A stretch of 64,000 nucleotides of DNA, taken from Microglena sp. YARC. Its lineage: Eukaryota > Chlorophyta > Chlorophyceae > Chlamydomonadales > Chlamydomonadaceae. The stretch is from NCBI GenBank assembly GCA_022414725.1, contig JAJSRW010002151.1, positions 54,600 through 118,599 of the forward strand. The letters run 5' to 3'. The notes beneath the pieces were generated by a model. It searched no databases and was not told the origin of the DNA. It saw only the letters and a program-made list of their open reading frames with translations. Shown in pieces: positions 43,143 to 52,883 of this stretch. Both the position numbers and the translations under genes were made by a program. Position 1 is the stretch's first letter, and the number at the start of each line of letters is the position of its first letter.

Positions 43143-43242
43143 TCCATCTATGTGTGAGCTTTTGGACACGTTGTTTACGTTACAAACCTTCCTCATACTC
43201 CTCAAAAAAATATTTGTAGTGAACCACAAAAAAAGAATTAGC

Positions 43243-43635
43243 AATAAAGTCGTGACTCAAAAACGGTTAAAGTGGTTGATATCAGCTTGAAATCACTCCG
43301 GTAGAGTGGACAGTAGATTAAAGCAGTGGAACAGACGCACCAATCTATACACGGAGACAAAGATAACGTTACAGACACAGGAGACCCATAAAGGGGCACC
43401 TGTGGTGAAAGGAGGCGGTAGACAGGAACCTAACAGGGTACAGATCAGACCGGAGACGTAGGTGACAGGAAGCTGCCACTGAGTCATCTCAAGATGACTC
43501 AGTCCCACGGGAAGCTGGCTCAGGAGAGCCGATAGTTGTAAGGGAGTACATAAGTAGTCACCAAGTCATAAAACGCGTGAGAGCACCGCTATACATGCTG
43601 ATAGTTGACATAGAATTATAAATAAAGTCGTGACT
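43243..43635. other. Noncoding insert between 15-bp direct repeats, with a strong hairpin
   Basis: AATAAAGTCGTGACT stands at 43243-43257 and 43621-43635. Between them no ORF is convincing. CTGAGTCATCT-CA-AGATGACTCAG (43479-43502) is a perfect 11-bp hairpin, and AGCTGGCTC/GAGAGCC is near it. It could be a structured RNA or a mobile insert with target duplication. Confidence 0.35.
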
Positions 43636-43639
43636 AAAA

Positions 43640-43686
43640 GTGTGCCGTACACGAAGCGGTTTCATTTTAGTATTCCGCTGACTGTA
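43640..43686 (+). mobile_element. Family 1 element end, short
   Basis: GTGTGCCGTACACGAAGCGG followed by TTTCATTTTAGTATTCCGCTGACTG and TA. It lacks the hairpins. 43687-43858 has TATATCAG simple repeats and no gene. Confidence 0.6.
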
Positions 43687-43859
43687 GTATATCAGTATAT
43701 CAGCATATCAGTATAGTCTGTAGCTATCTATTAGATATATCAGAGATCTCATCATAATCAGTTGATTGAAGGGGGGAAAACGGGATCATTGATGTAAGGA
43801 GGTTTATTTGATGGACTGGACATTTTGTAGAACCATCAACTCATACTGTTACGCTGAAT

Positions 43860-45331
43860 CTAGTGCTCCATCAAGCAGAAATCGTTGAAATCATCTTGTA
43901 AGGATATTTTGTCAATTTCTCCACAATTCCTCTTGCAGTTCTTGAACATAGTAAACACAGTCCCGAAACCATTGTAGTGGGTTTCTGCTGAGACAACATG
44001 GTCTTCGTCATCACAGAATGGCGTCGTAGCACCTTGGCCGATACTCGAAAAGACGTCGTCACGGTCGAGCACATAGTCTGTAGTTGCAGGGGTGGGGCGG
44101 TTACGGCTGCAGAGACAACATGGTCTTCGTCATCACAGAATGGCGTCGTAGCACCTTGGCCGATACTCGAGAAGACGCCAAGGTCGAGCACATAGTCTGT
44201 TGCAGCAGGGGTGGAGGCGGTTACGGCTGCAGAGACAACATGGTCTTCGTCATCACAGAATGGCGTCGTAGCACCTTGGCCGATACTCGGAAAGACGCCA
44301 AGGTCGAGCACATTGTCTGTTGCTTCAGGGGCGGCTGCAGTGGCAGGGGCAGTGGCAGGGGCGGCTGCAGTGGCAGGGGCGGCTGCAGTGGCAGGGGCGG
44401 CTGCAGTGGCAGGGGCGGCTGCAGTGGCAGGGGCGGCTGCAGTGGCGGGGGCGGCTTCAGTGGCAGGGGCGGCTGCAGTGGCAGGGGCGGCTGTGGTGGC
44501 GGGGGCGGCTGCAGGGGCAAGGGCGGTTACTGCAGCATCACTACGAATAGTTCCCACAAACTTTGTAGCCTCGTCCGCGTAGATTGCGCTCCGGATTTTA
44601 CTAAGATTGACCATGAACACAGTCACTGCATTCTTAGGAGAATTCTCAATCAATGCCATTTTGCGCATCTCACTAGCGACATGTTGTTGTTGTCCATTGG
44701 GTCTGCCACCATAGCTTTCAAGCTCTCTGTACAGAACCGCCTTCTTGTACGTTAACGTATCATGTTTGTACTTGACTGGCACCACGTCGTCCATCTCGTC
44801 GATTTGGTTCGTTGTCACCTGAATGAGCGCCAGTATTGTACTGCGCACCATGGATTCCCTGCTGACTTGTCCACAATTAGGCCCAACGTTCTTGAATCTC
44901 TTGAGAACAAACGATTCTCGGACGACCTCCAATACCAGCATATCGTCGGTCAAATCACATGGGCGAGGAAGATACACAAGTGTAGGGGCCGGTACATCAT
45001 GTGCAGTAGCAGTATTGCACGCCGCCTTGCAAGTGCAAAAGTCGTCCTTCACATATGGCCATACAATGACCATCATGCAATCGCCACAACGCTGGTCTCC
45101 TACCACGACGCAGCAGACTTCCTTCTCCACAACATCGATAGTCTTCCCATCAAGCTCGGCCAACGCCTCCAATATCAGAGGGTTTCGTGACGCGTAGTGT
45201 CCAGGAGTAATATACGAAGAAGACTCAGCAGCCGCGTTCATATCTTCAGGTTTGAGCCATGTTGTTAACCCAGGTATGTTCGTATCACGACGCCGGGACT
45301 TGCAAGGCCTGTTCTGGGACAGGGAATCCAT
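43860..45331 (-). CDS. Ala/Pro-repeat protein with tandem C-terminal motif, frameshifted at its end
   Basis: The frame from ATG 45331 gives 486 residues. Residues 1-270 form an unrecognised globular part (VVEKEVCCVVVGDQRCGDC, MVIVWPYVKDDFCTCK). Residues 275-335 are AAPAT repeats. Two units of VLDLGVFSSIGQGATTPFCD with DEDHVVSAAVTA follow, and a third sits in the next frame from about 44072, which continues to a fitting acidic C-terminus at 43860 (NGFGTVFTMFKNCKR...). An indel in a C-rich run between units 2 and 3 thus shifts the frame in this copy. Possibly a virion or secreted protein. Confidence 0.65.
43995..44330 (-). repeat. Tandem repeat, about 115-bp unit, inside the previous gene
   Basis: Three copies of the segment CATCACAGAATGGCGTCGTA to CGAGCACATAGTCTGT at about 44011, 44128 and 44248. 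Spacing differs slightly between copies, which produces the frameshift. Confidence 0.75.
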
Positions 45332-45420
45332 TGACGATGGAAGATGATGACGATGGAAAATGATGACGGTAAGTTTATACTAACAATACAACGAATATCT
45401 GCGAAATGCAGTGAATGTGA

Positions 45421-45655
45421 CTGGTAATACAACCAATGCGGTTTTGTATATGGGACCGGCAATACAACCAATGCGGTTTTGGGGATGGGACCGGCAATAC
45501 AACCAATGCGGTTTTGGGTATGGGACCGGCAATACAACCAAAGCGGTTTTGTGTATGGGACCAGCAATACAACCAAGTCGATTTTGTGTATGGTGGGGAT
45601 GCGGCAATACAACGAATGCGATTTTGTGTATGGTGGGGATGCGGATGCGGTTGCT
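45421..45655. repeat. 35-bp minisatellite
   Basis: AATACAACCAATGCGGTTTT followed by GGGTATGGGACCGGC starts at 45426, 45461, 45496, 45531, 45566 and 45606: a period of 35 bp four times, then 40. It lies between the ends of two minus-strand genes. Not a CRISPR array, as the unit has no unique spacer. Confidence 0.85.
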
Positions 45656-45743
45656 GTTATTTATTTCCACCAACAACGCCTTTGTAAGCAACAGCGCCCA
45701 CAACCATCCAGCCTTTCGGAAATCCCATGATGGCGGTCTCCAC

Positions 45744-46283
45744 TCACCGGATGTTGATTCGCAGTCGCTCCCGCGCATCGATGTGATTTCCATGGACGTA
45801 CCCGTTAGAAGCCGCAGTTTCGCTAGCGTGGAATACGCGCGTGGCGAAACCGCTTTTCACACGCCTGCCATGCGCAGTCCACTCACGTGGCGTGAAGTGA
45901 CTGGAGGAGCGCTTAGGCGTTGGCCAGATGCTTACTCGCCACAAGCGGTCTTCACCAGGGTAGTACAGACGCGTGTAGAACTCAGCCTTCGCGCGATCCA
46001 GTGTCTCCAAACAAGGACGCACAACAAGAGGATATTGACTCAGACCCACATCGAGTAACCTGCCCATATTAGTTATATTACTAGTACTACTACTACCAAA
46101 CACAGACCGCATCTCGGTCAGCAAAACAGCGAATGCAAAACGAGCCGCCTGAGGCACGATCGCATTTCCCAAGGCCTGCCACTGAAGCGTCAGAGACCGG
46201 ACATCAGCACGAGACTCGGTGCCAGGCGAACGCGTCACGAGGCGAGGCATCTCCGCATCCAATTTTGCAAATGGATAGGACAA
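45744..46283 (-). CDS. C5 DNA methyltransferase, C-terminal part
   Basis: 179 residues in the frame next to the catalytic part. LTLQWQALGNAIVPQAARF is motif X of cytosine-5 methyltransferases, which packs against the AdoMet site. The rest is a tail of unknown role. The join with the catalytic part is a frameshift near 46280-46300, inside what should be the target-recognition region, which is very short here. Confidence 0.7.
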   Translation of the reverse strand: MSYPFAKLDAEMPRLVTRSPGTESRADVRSLTLQWQALGNAIVPQAARFAFAVLLTEMRSVFGSSSTSNITNMGRLLDVGLSQYPLVVRPCLETLDRAKAEFYTRLYYPGEDRLWRVSIWPTPKRSSSHFTPREWTAHGRRVKSGFATRVFHASETAASNGYVHGNHIDARERLRINIR

Positions 46284-46848
46284 TTACTGAGAAATCGAAG
46301 AGGACAGACTCGTCTTTGTCACGAGCAGCGAGTACCCAAATACGAGACCGGACGTGACGGGCACCCATGTCAGCTGCAGATAGAATACCATAGCGCACAT
46401 TAAAACCGCGAGTCTCGAAAGCTTCGCAAATCGCATCCAACCCACGGTATCTCAACGCCGGAGAGTTCTCAAGAAAGACGGCCCGAACCGAAGGAAGACC
46501 GTCCAAAACACGGAATACCTCCCACACAAGTGAAGAACGCGTACCGGACAAACCACCGCCCTTCCCAGCCATAGAAACGTCCTGGCAAGGAAATGATGCT
46601 GTGATGAGATCGGGACCGAGAGCAGCTCCGACACGAGAAGAAGACGCAATCACATCCAACGGGTCCAGTGTGGTGACATCCGATACGATGGGAATCCCCG
46701 GAAACTGAGAGGACAACACATCGCACGCGAAAGAATCGATCTCGCAAAAACAACAAGGACGCGCCAACCCCTTCAAAGCAACAGCATGCCCACCGATACC
46801 ACTGAACAGATCCGCGTAAACAAGCATGTGTATCAATAATAAATTCAA
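46204..46848 (-). CDS. C5 DNA methyltransferase, catalytic part
   Basis: The frame carries motif I DLFSGIGGHAVAL, motif IV ITASFPCQDVSMAGKG with the catalytic Cys, motif VI FLENSPALRYRG and motif VIII RHVRSRIWVLAA. Met8 (46827) is a better start than Met1 judging by the family. After VLAARDKDES the frame drifts and the next frame picks up motif X. The enzyme would methylate cytosine in viral or host DNA. The minus-strand neighbour ends 25 bases upstream. Confidence 0.85.
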   Translation of the reverse strand: MNLLLIHMLVYADLFSGIGGHAVALKGLARPCCFCEIDSFACDVLSSQFPGIPIVSDVTTLDPLDVIASSSRVGAALGPDLITASFPCQDVSMAGKGGGLSGTRSSLVWEVFRVLDGLPSVRAVFLENSPALRYRGLDAICEAFETRGFNVRYGILSAADMGARHVRSRIWVLAARDKDESVLFDFSVIVLSICKIGCGDASPRDAFAWHRVSC

Positions 46849-46872
46849 CGGCGGTTTTTTTCACACAAAATG

Positions 46873-47238
46873 TCACTTGATCAGATTAAACCGGCAAAAA
46901 CGGTTCAGGGAAGTCTTGTAAAGGTAATGAACAAGGCGATCTTAGACCTCGTCAGGATTGCTCATGTGCCTGCTACCAGAACCACGCTCGAGGTGAGTAC
47001 GCAGACAATTCCAAATACATTCCACGATGTACTCGTGACGCGAATACCAATCGTCAAGCGACATCAAGGAAGGAGACCTGGCCATCTTCGGAACCAACGG
47101 AGGAGGATCACGACGCACATGACCTTGAACATGCACCGTATTATTCTTACTTACACACATATTGTCATGGACCCAAAAACCTTTATGCACGAGTTCGATT
47201 ATTATTACAGTTGTCAAAATTCTGAGTAGACATTTCAA
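46873..47238 (-). pseudogene. Hypothetical protein with an in-frame TAA
   Basis: The frame from 47238 reaches TAA at 46944-46942 after 98 codons, then continues for 22 more (DRLVHYLYKTSLNRF...) to TGA at 46875-46873. The extended end leaves a 25-base gap to the methyltransferase, the spacing expected here. A likely internal start is MARSPSLMSLDDWYSRHEYI. The helical, aromatic-rich character resembles an uncharacterised giant-virus protein. The plus-strand ORF at 46870-47229 is antisense to it and less protein-like. Confidence 0.45.
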
Positions 47239-47286
47239 AAAATCCGCCCATTTGTTCTAAAATTATTTAGTAATACAGTAAATACG

Positions 47287-47490
47287 ATGAAGGACCTTGC
47301 GATTGCGCTTGCTTTTTACACGATCGCGGGGGCCGTTTGGCTCTTCGGGATGAAGGGATTTTACGTGGCCCAATTCGCGCAATTCTCTGTGAATCTTGCG
47401 GTGCAATCTTGGCTTGCGGTTTGCATGGTGTACGCGTTGCTCTTATGCAGCATACTTATTGTTGCGCCCGAATCCATCGGTCAGGATGGG
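47287..47490 (+). CDS. DUF2177-like membrane protein, N-terminal part
   Basis: The frame from ATG 47287 has two hydrophobic helices (AIALAFYTIAGAVWLFGM, LAVCMVYALLLCSILIVAPE). It goes on open to 47637, but after 47490 the good sequence is in the next frame. Divergent start with the minus-strand gene 48 bases away suggests a shared promoter region. Confidence 0.6.
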
Positions 47491-47749
47491 CGCATTGTTT
47501 GGGGGGACCGTGTACGGCGTGTACAACCTCACGAACAAGGCGACGATACCCGGGTACTCTTGGGGGATGGTGGCCGTGGACACCACATGGGGAGCCTTAG
47601 TTTTCGCCACAGTATCTTACATTTTCAAACGGTCTGATAAAAAAAAGTATGAGAACAAATGTAAGACCCAAAAACATGTCAACACACGTCATCTCAAAAA
47701 CAAGAGAGTTGCTGCACGCGTGGGAAAGGTTCTGCGACCAACAATCTAA
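47491..47749 (+). CDS. DUF2177-like membrane protein, C-terminal part after a frameshift
   Basis: MGALFGGTVYGVYNLTNKAT then PGYSWGMVAVDTTWGALVFA is the signature of DUF2177 proteins (GalFGlvtYatYDLTN...vDi.WGt). It holds helices 3 and 4 and a Lys-rich tail. Together the parts give the usual four-helix length of about 135 residues. The function of the family is unknown. The end overlaps the next gene. Confidence 0.65.
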
Positions 47750-48263
47750 AATGCACGATACTGCTCGAGCACACTACAAGTTTTACAACTATATGATCGC
47801 AATACCTGCAATCCTACTTACAACAATAAGCGGAGCAGGAAGTATAGGAATTCCGAGCAATGAAGTAGCACTATCTTACGTAATGGGATCACTTTCACTA
47901 ACCGCAGGGGCCATGTTCTCAATCCATCGTTACATGAACATTCCAGAACTACAACAGTTACACGATTTTTACAGCGACGAGTTTCTAAAACTGCGCAATA
48001 ACATTCGCCTTCATCTAGTTATCACAGACGACGAAGACAACAAAACGTTCTCTTCACTTGTCGAATTCAGCAAACACATAAATACCATTCTTGACAACTG
48101 CATCGACAAATCACCATCATTGCCCCCCATGGTTGTCGGTTTGAAAAAGAAAAGTATGGGGAAGAAGTTCTACTCAAAAAGGATGTTTAACGATGATTCA
48201 TACGCTTTGTCGAACATAAAAGAAGATAGAACAAACCCCAATGTACAGTCGACGGAATACTAA
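47649..48263 (+). CDS. SLATT-like two-helix membrane protein, tail encoded by an element end
   Basis: A 204-residue protein. LLHAWERFCDQQSKMHDTAR is a start helix, followed by two membrane helices (residues 48-90, MIAIPAILLTTISGAG and LSYVMGSLSLTAGAMFSIHRY) and a long cytosolic helix with FSKHINTIL. This resembles the SLATT superfamily, 2TM proteins often linked with nucleotide-sensing defence in bacteria and also found in eukaryotes and giant viruses. The last five codons and the stop come from the family 1 terminal repeat (TACAGTCGACGGAATACTAA), so the insertion changed its C-terminus. A start at Met10 is also possible. Confidence 0.6.
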   Translation: MRTNVRPKNMSTHVISKTRELLHAWERFCDQQSKMHDTARAHYKFYNYMIAIPAILLTTISGAGSIGIPSNEVALSYVMGSLSLTAGAMFSIHRYMNIPELQQLHDFYSDEFLKLRNNIRLHLVITDDEDNKTFSSLVEFSKHINTILDNCIDKSPSLPPMVVGLKKKSMGKKFYSKRMFNDDSYALSNIKEDRTNPNVQSTEY

Positions 48264-48490
48264 AATGAAACCGCCTCGTGTACGGCACACCTTACGGTGT
48301 AACCTAATGGTGTAGCAACCCACGGGGCAGTGGAACACCAATACGATTTTGAATCAACAAATTACAAGATGTTAACGAGAATATCGTGGTTCTTTTTTAG
48401 ATCACGGCTCTACATCCTGCAGACTCCGTATCGTTCTTTTGTCGGTACTTTCGAGAGTGTCCATTGAAGGACCAGCCGCACTTAAGCGAT
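48246..48490 (-). mobile_element. Family 1 element right end, about 245 bp, without genes
   Basis: Starting at the TA (48247), inward: terminal repeat, ACACC-TTAC-GGTGT (GTAA loop on the other strand), CCAC/GTGG hairpin, then the conserved segment to GGCGATCGCTTAAG-type sequence at about 48490. This is the longest right end present without an attached nuclease. It ends 20 bases from the next gene's stop. Confidence 0.7.
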
Positions 48491-48509
48491 CGCCTAATAA
48501 GCATCCTCA

Positions 48510-49889
48510 TCATCCCATACTTGAAATGACACTGTTGAGGACAAGCGTGCGCCTAGCCTTAATCTGGATACGAGTGGAAGCAATGTCAGACTCGGTATCC
48601 GACAACTCCTTGTAAAGACTCGCCAACAGAACATTTGCACGTGTCAACCGATTGTCACAGTTTACAACATCCTTCAAAACAACCTTCAACTGGTCAGGAG
48701 ACACAGCCATTTTTGCTCGCATGGAATTAATATGTGCAAGCTCGGACCGGGCACGCTCCAGCTCATACTTGGAAATGCCATGTTCATTCATGAGCTCCGA
48801 ATAAGTCGTCTCCAGCTCAGACTTGGAATCCCACACGCTCTTGAGCTCCGAATATACAATATCAATCTCAGACATCACTCCTGAAAGCTCGGACTTCGTG
48901 TCCGCAAGCTCAGACATCACTTCTAAAAGCTCGGACGTCGTGTCCGCAAGCTCAGACATCACTCCTGAAAGCTCGGACTTCGTGTCCGCAAGCTCATACC
49001 TCACTCCTGAAAGCTCGGACTTCGTGTTTGCAAGCTCGGACTTCGTGTTCGCAAGCTCGGACCTCGTGTCCACAAGTTCGGACCTCGTGTCCACAAGCTT
49101 TGCCAACTCGTCCTCCAACGAAGAACCATCCGCCCGCGCATGCACAACCTTATGCCGAGTCTCCTCCACCGACAAAAGCGTACGCTCAAGCTCAGCATTC
49201 GCATCCACCAGCTCCGCACGCGCACCAACCAGACGAGCGGTCGCGTCTCCCAAACCCACACGCGCCACATCGATCTCAGACGAGGCGACACGCGCACGCT
49301 CCCTGATCTCCACCAACTCAGCCTCAGCAGCGAGAGCCCCCTCACGGAAACCAACCAACTCGTCTTCATGAGCCCTAATCTTGCCGAGAGCGGCAGACCG
49401 CTGCTTGCCGACAAGCTTGGTCTTGTGCCGAATACGGTTCATCTCCAAACGAATCTCCTCGTCACCGCGACGAAGAGCGACAAGCTCATCCTTCCCCTTG
49501 CCAATGGTATCTGCAAATTTACGACGGTCAGCTTGTATGTCACGGAGTTGGTCGAGCTTCTCCTTAGCACGACACTGCTCATCAATCAGCTGCGTGCCAA
49601 GGTGATTCATCAATCTCGTAGCAACCTCAATGCGCAACCGCGCCTTTTCAATGGCGGCGGCGTTATCCTGCTCCCTAACCTTGAGCTCATCCCAAAATCC
49701 TTCCTGAGCACGAATCGCCGAACGAAATACATCCACCTTCGGACATAAGACACCATCGCATACATCCTCCTCCTTAAGCTGCTGTAAAATACGTTTAAGC
49801 ACCTTGTCAATATCCTTCACATCGGACTTCAGCAGGGCACGGAAGTGCGCGTCCAAATCGCAAGAATTGTCAGAACAAGAAGAAGCCAT
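48510..49889 (-). CDS. Long coiled-coil protein
   Basis: From the Met at 49889 (MASSCSDNSCDLDAHF) the protein has 459 residues. Residues 60-380 are almost wholly coiled coil. Residues 270-350 contain eight or so SELADTKSELSGVM heptad-type repeats, also tandem in the DNA. An upstream extension to 50198 would add a hydrophobic, low-quality stretch that overlaps the next gene's promoter, so I reject it. Probably a virion or scaffold protein. It diverges from the gene at 50020. Confidence 0.75.
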   Translation of the reverse strand: MASSCSDNSCDLDAHFRALLKSDVKDIDKVLKRILQQLKEEDVCDGVLCPKVDVFRSAIRAQEGFWDELKVREQDNAAAIEKARLRIEVATRLMNHLGTQLIDEQCRAKEKLDQLRDIQADRRKFADTIGKGKDELVALRRGDEEIRLEMNRIRHKTKLVGKQRSAALGKIRAHEDELVGFREGALAAEAELVEIRERARVASSEIDVARVGLGDATARLVGARAELVDANAELERTLLSVEETRHKVVHARADGSSLEDELAKLVDTRSELVDTRSELANTKSELANTKSELSGVRYELADTKSELSGVMSELADTTSELLEVMSELADTKSELSGVMSEIDIVYSELKSVWDSKSELETTYSELMNEHGISKYELERARSELAHINSMRAKMAVSPDQLKVVLKDVVNCDNRLTRANVLLASLYKELSDTESDIASTRIQIKARRTLVLNSVISSMG

Positions 49890-50019
49890 TTCGTTCGATA
49901 TAATGGGATATGGAGATATCTCACAATCTCTCACCAAACATCGGTGGGCATAACATTTATACTCGATTCCAAAAAAGAGGTGCAAAAAAAAATTGAGAAC
50001 AACTGTATACACATGTAAC

Positions 50020-52161
50020 ATGGAATCCGCAGCAATAACATTAATTTTGATAGCGATATTTGGCGTCGTAGTGTACGTAGTGATATCGCACGCTATGCTC
50101 AAACACAACATCGACAAAACGACCGAGGAGAACAATAAACGAGAAAAGATACTGAACGATGACGTACAAGCACTTGAAATGGCCGCAGAGAAGAACAAGA
50201 AACGCGATCATAGAATGCAGAAAGACGTACGAGAACTTGAAATGGTCGCAGAGAAGAACAAGAAACGCGATCAGAGAATGCACGATGACGTAAGAGCCAT
50301 TGGAATGGCAGCCGACGCCGAGCTCAACGTGCTCAAGAAAAATGACAATATGCAGTTTAATATAATCAAAGAACTGGAGGAGCGAGAGTCGAAAAGCTCG
50401 ATCGTATTCAACAAAAACTTCAAACGCGTGGACTCGCAAATAAAAAACACAGTCGGATCCATTCAAAATATCGGATCGACGGTAGGTCGCCTTGAAAAAA
50501 GGCAGAATGATGTGCTCAAAAAACTGAACCTAATCAAGCAAAACATCACGACATTACGAAACTCGGACACGACCACGGATGAAGATATCAAGGAGAACGC
50601 AATCGCAATCAACGAATTGTCAAAAGAGGTGGGTGACATCGCTTTAATACTCAAAACAGTCAGTCTAGATAACGACATTCAATTTTCAAGAATCGGAAAC
50701 ACCGGCGACATAATAAAGACTATTAGCAGGCGTCTGGACGAGGTCGAAGTTGCCGCAAGAAGAGGATTAGATGCTGGAATCAAAATTAAAAACATTTCGG
50801 AGCAACTCGCTCATCTCGAGACGAAATTCAATGTCAAAGTCGAAAATAATACTGATGTCCCAGATCTACGAACTCGACTCGTCAATGCGGAAGGAAAGAT
50901 CGCTCTAATAAACGAGGTGATAATTCGCCTCGATAAACTAGAGGACAGTACGGAAGGTACCAAGACGGACATTGAAACGCTACAAAATAATCTGACAACC
51001 AATGGAACTTTGAATGTCACGGGGGGCGATGCCAAGGTCTGCATAGACGGGGTATGCATTACCAAGGCCGACCTATCCAATTTCAAGGTTACGACGGCCT
51101 CCATTGCTCAACTACAACAGAATTTGTCCGATGGTAATGCAAAGGCACTGGCAAAGGCACAGGCACAGGCACGGGCAGAGGTAGAGGCACAGGCGCGTGC
51201 ACAGACACAAGCACTGGCACTGGCACTGGCACAAGCACAGGCACAAGCACTGGCACTGGCACAGGCACAGGCACAGGCACAAGCTCAGGCGCGTGCACGG
51301 GTACAGGCACAAGCGCGTGCAAAGGCACTGGCAGATGCGCAGGCGCGTGCACAGGCACAAGCACAAGCACGGGCGCGTGCAGCACAGGCGCGTGCAGCAC
51401 AGGACCAAGCACAGGCCCAAGCACAGGCACAAGTCCAAGCACAAGCACAAGCACAAGCACGGGCACGTGCAGCACAGGCACAGGCACAGGCACAAGCCCA
51501 AGCCCAAGCACAAGCACGTGCCCGTGCAGCACAGGCACAGGCACAAGCCCAAGCACAAGCACAAGCACGGGCCCGTGCAGCACAAGCACAAGCACGAGCA
51601 CAAGCCCAAGCACAAGCACAAGCACGGGCGCGTGCAGCACAGGCACAGGCACAAGCACAGGCACAATCCCAAGCACGTGCCCGTGCAGCACAGGCACAGG
51701 CACAAGCACAAGCACAAGCACAAGCACAAGCACGGGCGCGTGCAGCACAGGCACAAGCACAGGCACAAGCACAGGCGCGTGCACGGGCACAGGCACAGGC
51801 ACAAGCACAGGCGCGTGCACAGGCACAAGCACGGGCACAAGCACAAGCACAGGCGTTTACATATGAAGGGACTTGGTACAGTAGAAAATACCCGACTTAT
51901 GGATATAGATTTACTAAAACTTCATCTGGAATAAAAGTAATTTATATGGAAAATGGAAATCCTAGAGATTCTGGAAGATTTCTGCAACCATCTGGAAATG
52001 GATATCTCATTACTAGTATTAGTTCTAAACTTGTTTGGACGTTCACATCTCTTTCAACTGCCACTTACGCGGCATTTGGTGAGTCGCAGGACACTTTATT
52101 TATTTATCAAACGACATGCGCATGCACCGCTGCCAGGAAAAACTTTTTACTCCTCCAATGA
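50020..52161 (+). CDS. Membrane-anchored coiled-coil protein with an Ala/Gln/Arg tract
   Basis: From Met 50020 the 713-residue protein has a signal anchor ([20 protein letters not shown], residues 4-24), then coiled coil to residue 330 with repeated [11 protein letters not shown] units. [14 protein letters not shown] (about 350-363) is a motif common in giant-virus virion membrane proteins. Residues 375-610 are an AQAQARA tract. The last 90 residues form a globular domain ([29 protein letters not shown]) that may bind a ligand. The 9 codons before Met 50020 derive from a family 2 end fragment. The final 20 residues look altered. Confidence 0.75.
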   Translation: MESAAITLILIAIFGVVVYVVISHAMLKHNIDKTTEENNKREKILNDDVQALEMAAEKNKKRDHRMQKDVRELEMVAEKNKKRDQRMHDDVRAIGMAADAELNVLKKNDNMQFNIIKELEERESKSSIVFNKNFKRVDSQIKNTVGSIQNIGSTVGRLEKRQNDVLKKLNLIKQNITTLRNSDTTTDEDIKENAIAINELSKEVGDIALILKTVSLDNDIQFSRIGNTGDIIKTISRRLDEVEVAARRGLDAGIKIKNISEQLAHLETKFNVKVENNTDVPDLRTRLVNAEGKIALINEVIIRLDKLEDSTEGTKTDIETLQNNLTTNGTLNVTGGDAKVCIDGVCITKADLSNFKVTTASIAQLQQNLSDGNAKALAKAQAQARAEVEAQARAQTQALALALAQAQAQALALAQAQAQAQAQARARVQAQARAKALADAQARAQAQAQARARAAQARAAQDQAQAQAQAQVQAQAQAQARARAAQAQAQAQAQAQAQARARAAQAQAQAQAQAQARARAAQAQARAQAQAQAQARARAAQAQAQAQAQSQARARAAQAQAQAQAQAQAQARARAAQAQAQAQAQARARAQAQAQAQARAQAQARAQAQAQAFTYEGTWYSRKYPTYGYRFTKTSSGIKVIYMENGNPRDSGRFLQPSGNGYLITSISSKLVWTFTSLSTATYAAFGESQDTLFIYQTTCACTAARKNFLLLQ
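51140..51855 (+). repeat. Hexanucleotide-based coding repeat
   Basis: About 715 bp of GCACAGGCACAAGCACGGGC-like sequence encoding Ala-Gln-Ala-Gln-Ala-Arg. Larger units of 42-60 bp (GCGCGTGCAGCACAGGCACA) can be seen. The antisense frames give Val-Pro-Val-Leu and Cys-Leu-Cys ORFs, which are artefacts. Confidence 0.85.
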
Positions 52162-52446
52162 TGGTGCCTGCAACGATGCATAAATATCCAGTTTCCTCAT
52201 CCTTTGTTCTATATTCCATTTCCATATCATTTGTTCTATATCCAGTTTCCTCATCCTTTGTTCCATACAGCTAGGGACATTTGATTGTGGGACACCTTTT
52301 TATTTTGAAGATTTGACCAATTCAAGTTTTGTAACCGATCTTGTCAATACAGATACTGTCTTCAGGAGATTGACACAAAACATTCAAGGCATGTAAAGAC
52401 ACAGAAGTTACATGATCAAAGTAGCCTGACAAGTCAACGTGTTGGC

Positions 52447-52880
52447 TTACATCGTGCGCATCATTTTAATCATTTTCAAAGCGTTCCTGTAATCAAATAA
52501 TTCTGCTACATCAGGAATTATTGGGCATGCGCAGCGATATTTTCGCTTGAGCAAACTGAACACATTCTCAATAGCGTTGAACTCTGGACTGTAAGGAGGT
52601 ACAAAGAGCGGCCGTATTCCTACAGAATCGAACGCAGAGATCGTCTCTTTTGAATGATGGGACTGGATATTGTCAAGGACAGCGACAGTACCCTGCTTTA
52701 CATGTAACTCTGATACAAACTGCACAAAGTCGACTTTCTTGCAATTGTGATCAAGGATCTTGTAATGAACGATACCTTTGACAAAAACGGCAGCGATTAG
52801 CGTCAATTTGGACATTCGCAATGTCCGAGAAAATTTGGATATTTTAAACGTTTTGCCGCGTTGACAGTACCCTCTGCGAC
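52447..52880 (-). pseudogene. Mariner-type transposase, C-terminal part
   Basis: The frame begins at the MITE edge (CRRGYCQRGKTFKISKF) and holds TVAVLDNIQSHHSKETI (second Asp) and VPPYSPEFNAIENVFSLLK (Glu), 34 residues apart (DD34E). The end looks complete. The ATG at 52821 is only internal. It continues the piece at 53050-53170 across the MITE. Confidence 0.75.
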
Positions 52881-52883
52881 AAG

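Noticed and set aside
45421..45655. Possible CRISPR-like array
   Set aside because: The 35-bp unit is continuous, with no unique spacers, so it is a minisatellite.
45411..46058. 215-codon plus-strand frame
   Set aside because: It begins in the 35-bp minisatellite and then runs antisense to methyltransferase motif X.
48823..49748. Plus-strand Ser-rich and Thr-rich ORFs
   Set aside because: Antisense to the heptad repeats of the coiled-coil gene.
49881..50198. N-terminal extension of the coiled-coil gene to 50198
   Set aside because: It overlaps the divergent gene's start, is hydrophobic and irregular, and a good ATG exists at 49889.
51089..51934. Long antisense and alternate frames (Val/Pro/Leu, Cys/Leu, His/Arg-rich) over the Ala-Gln-Arg tract
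   Set aside because: They are by-products of a hexanucleotide repeat; only the frame continuing into globular sequence on both sides is credible.
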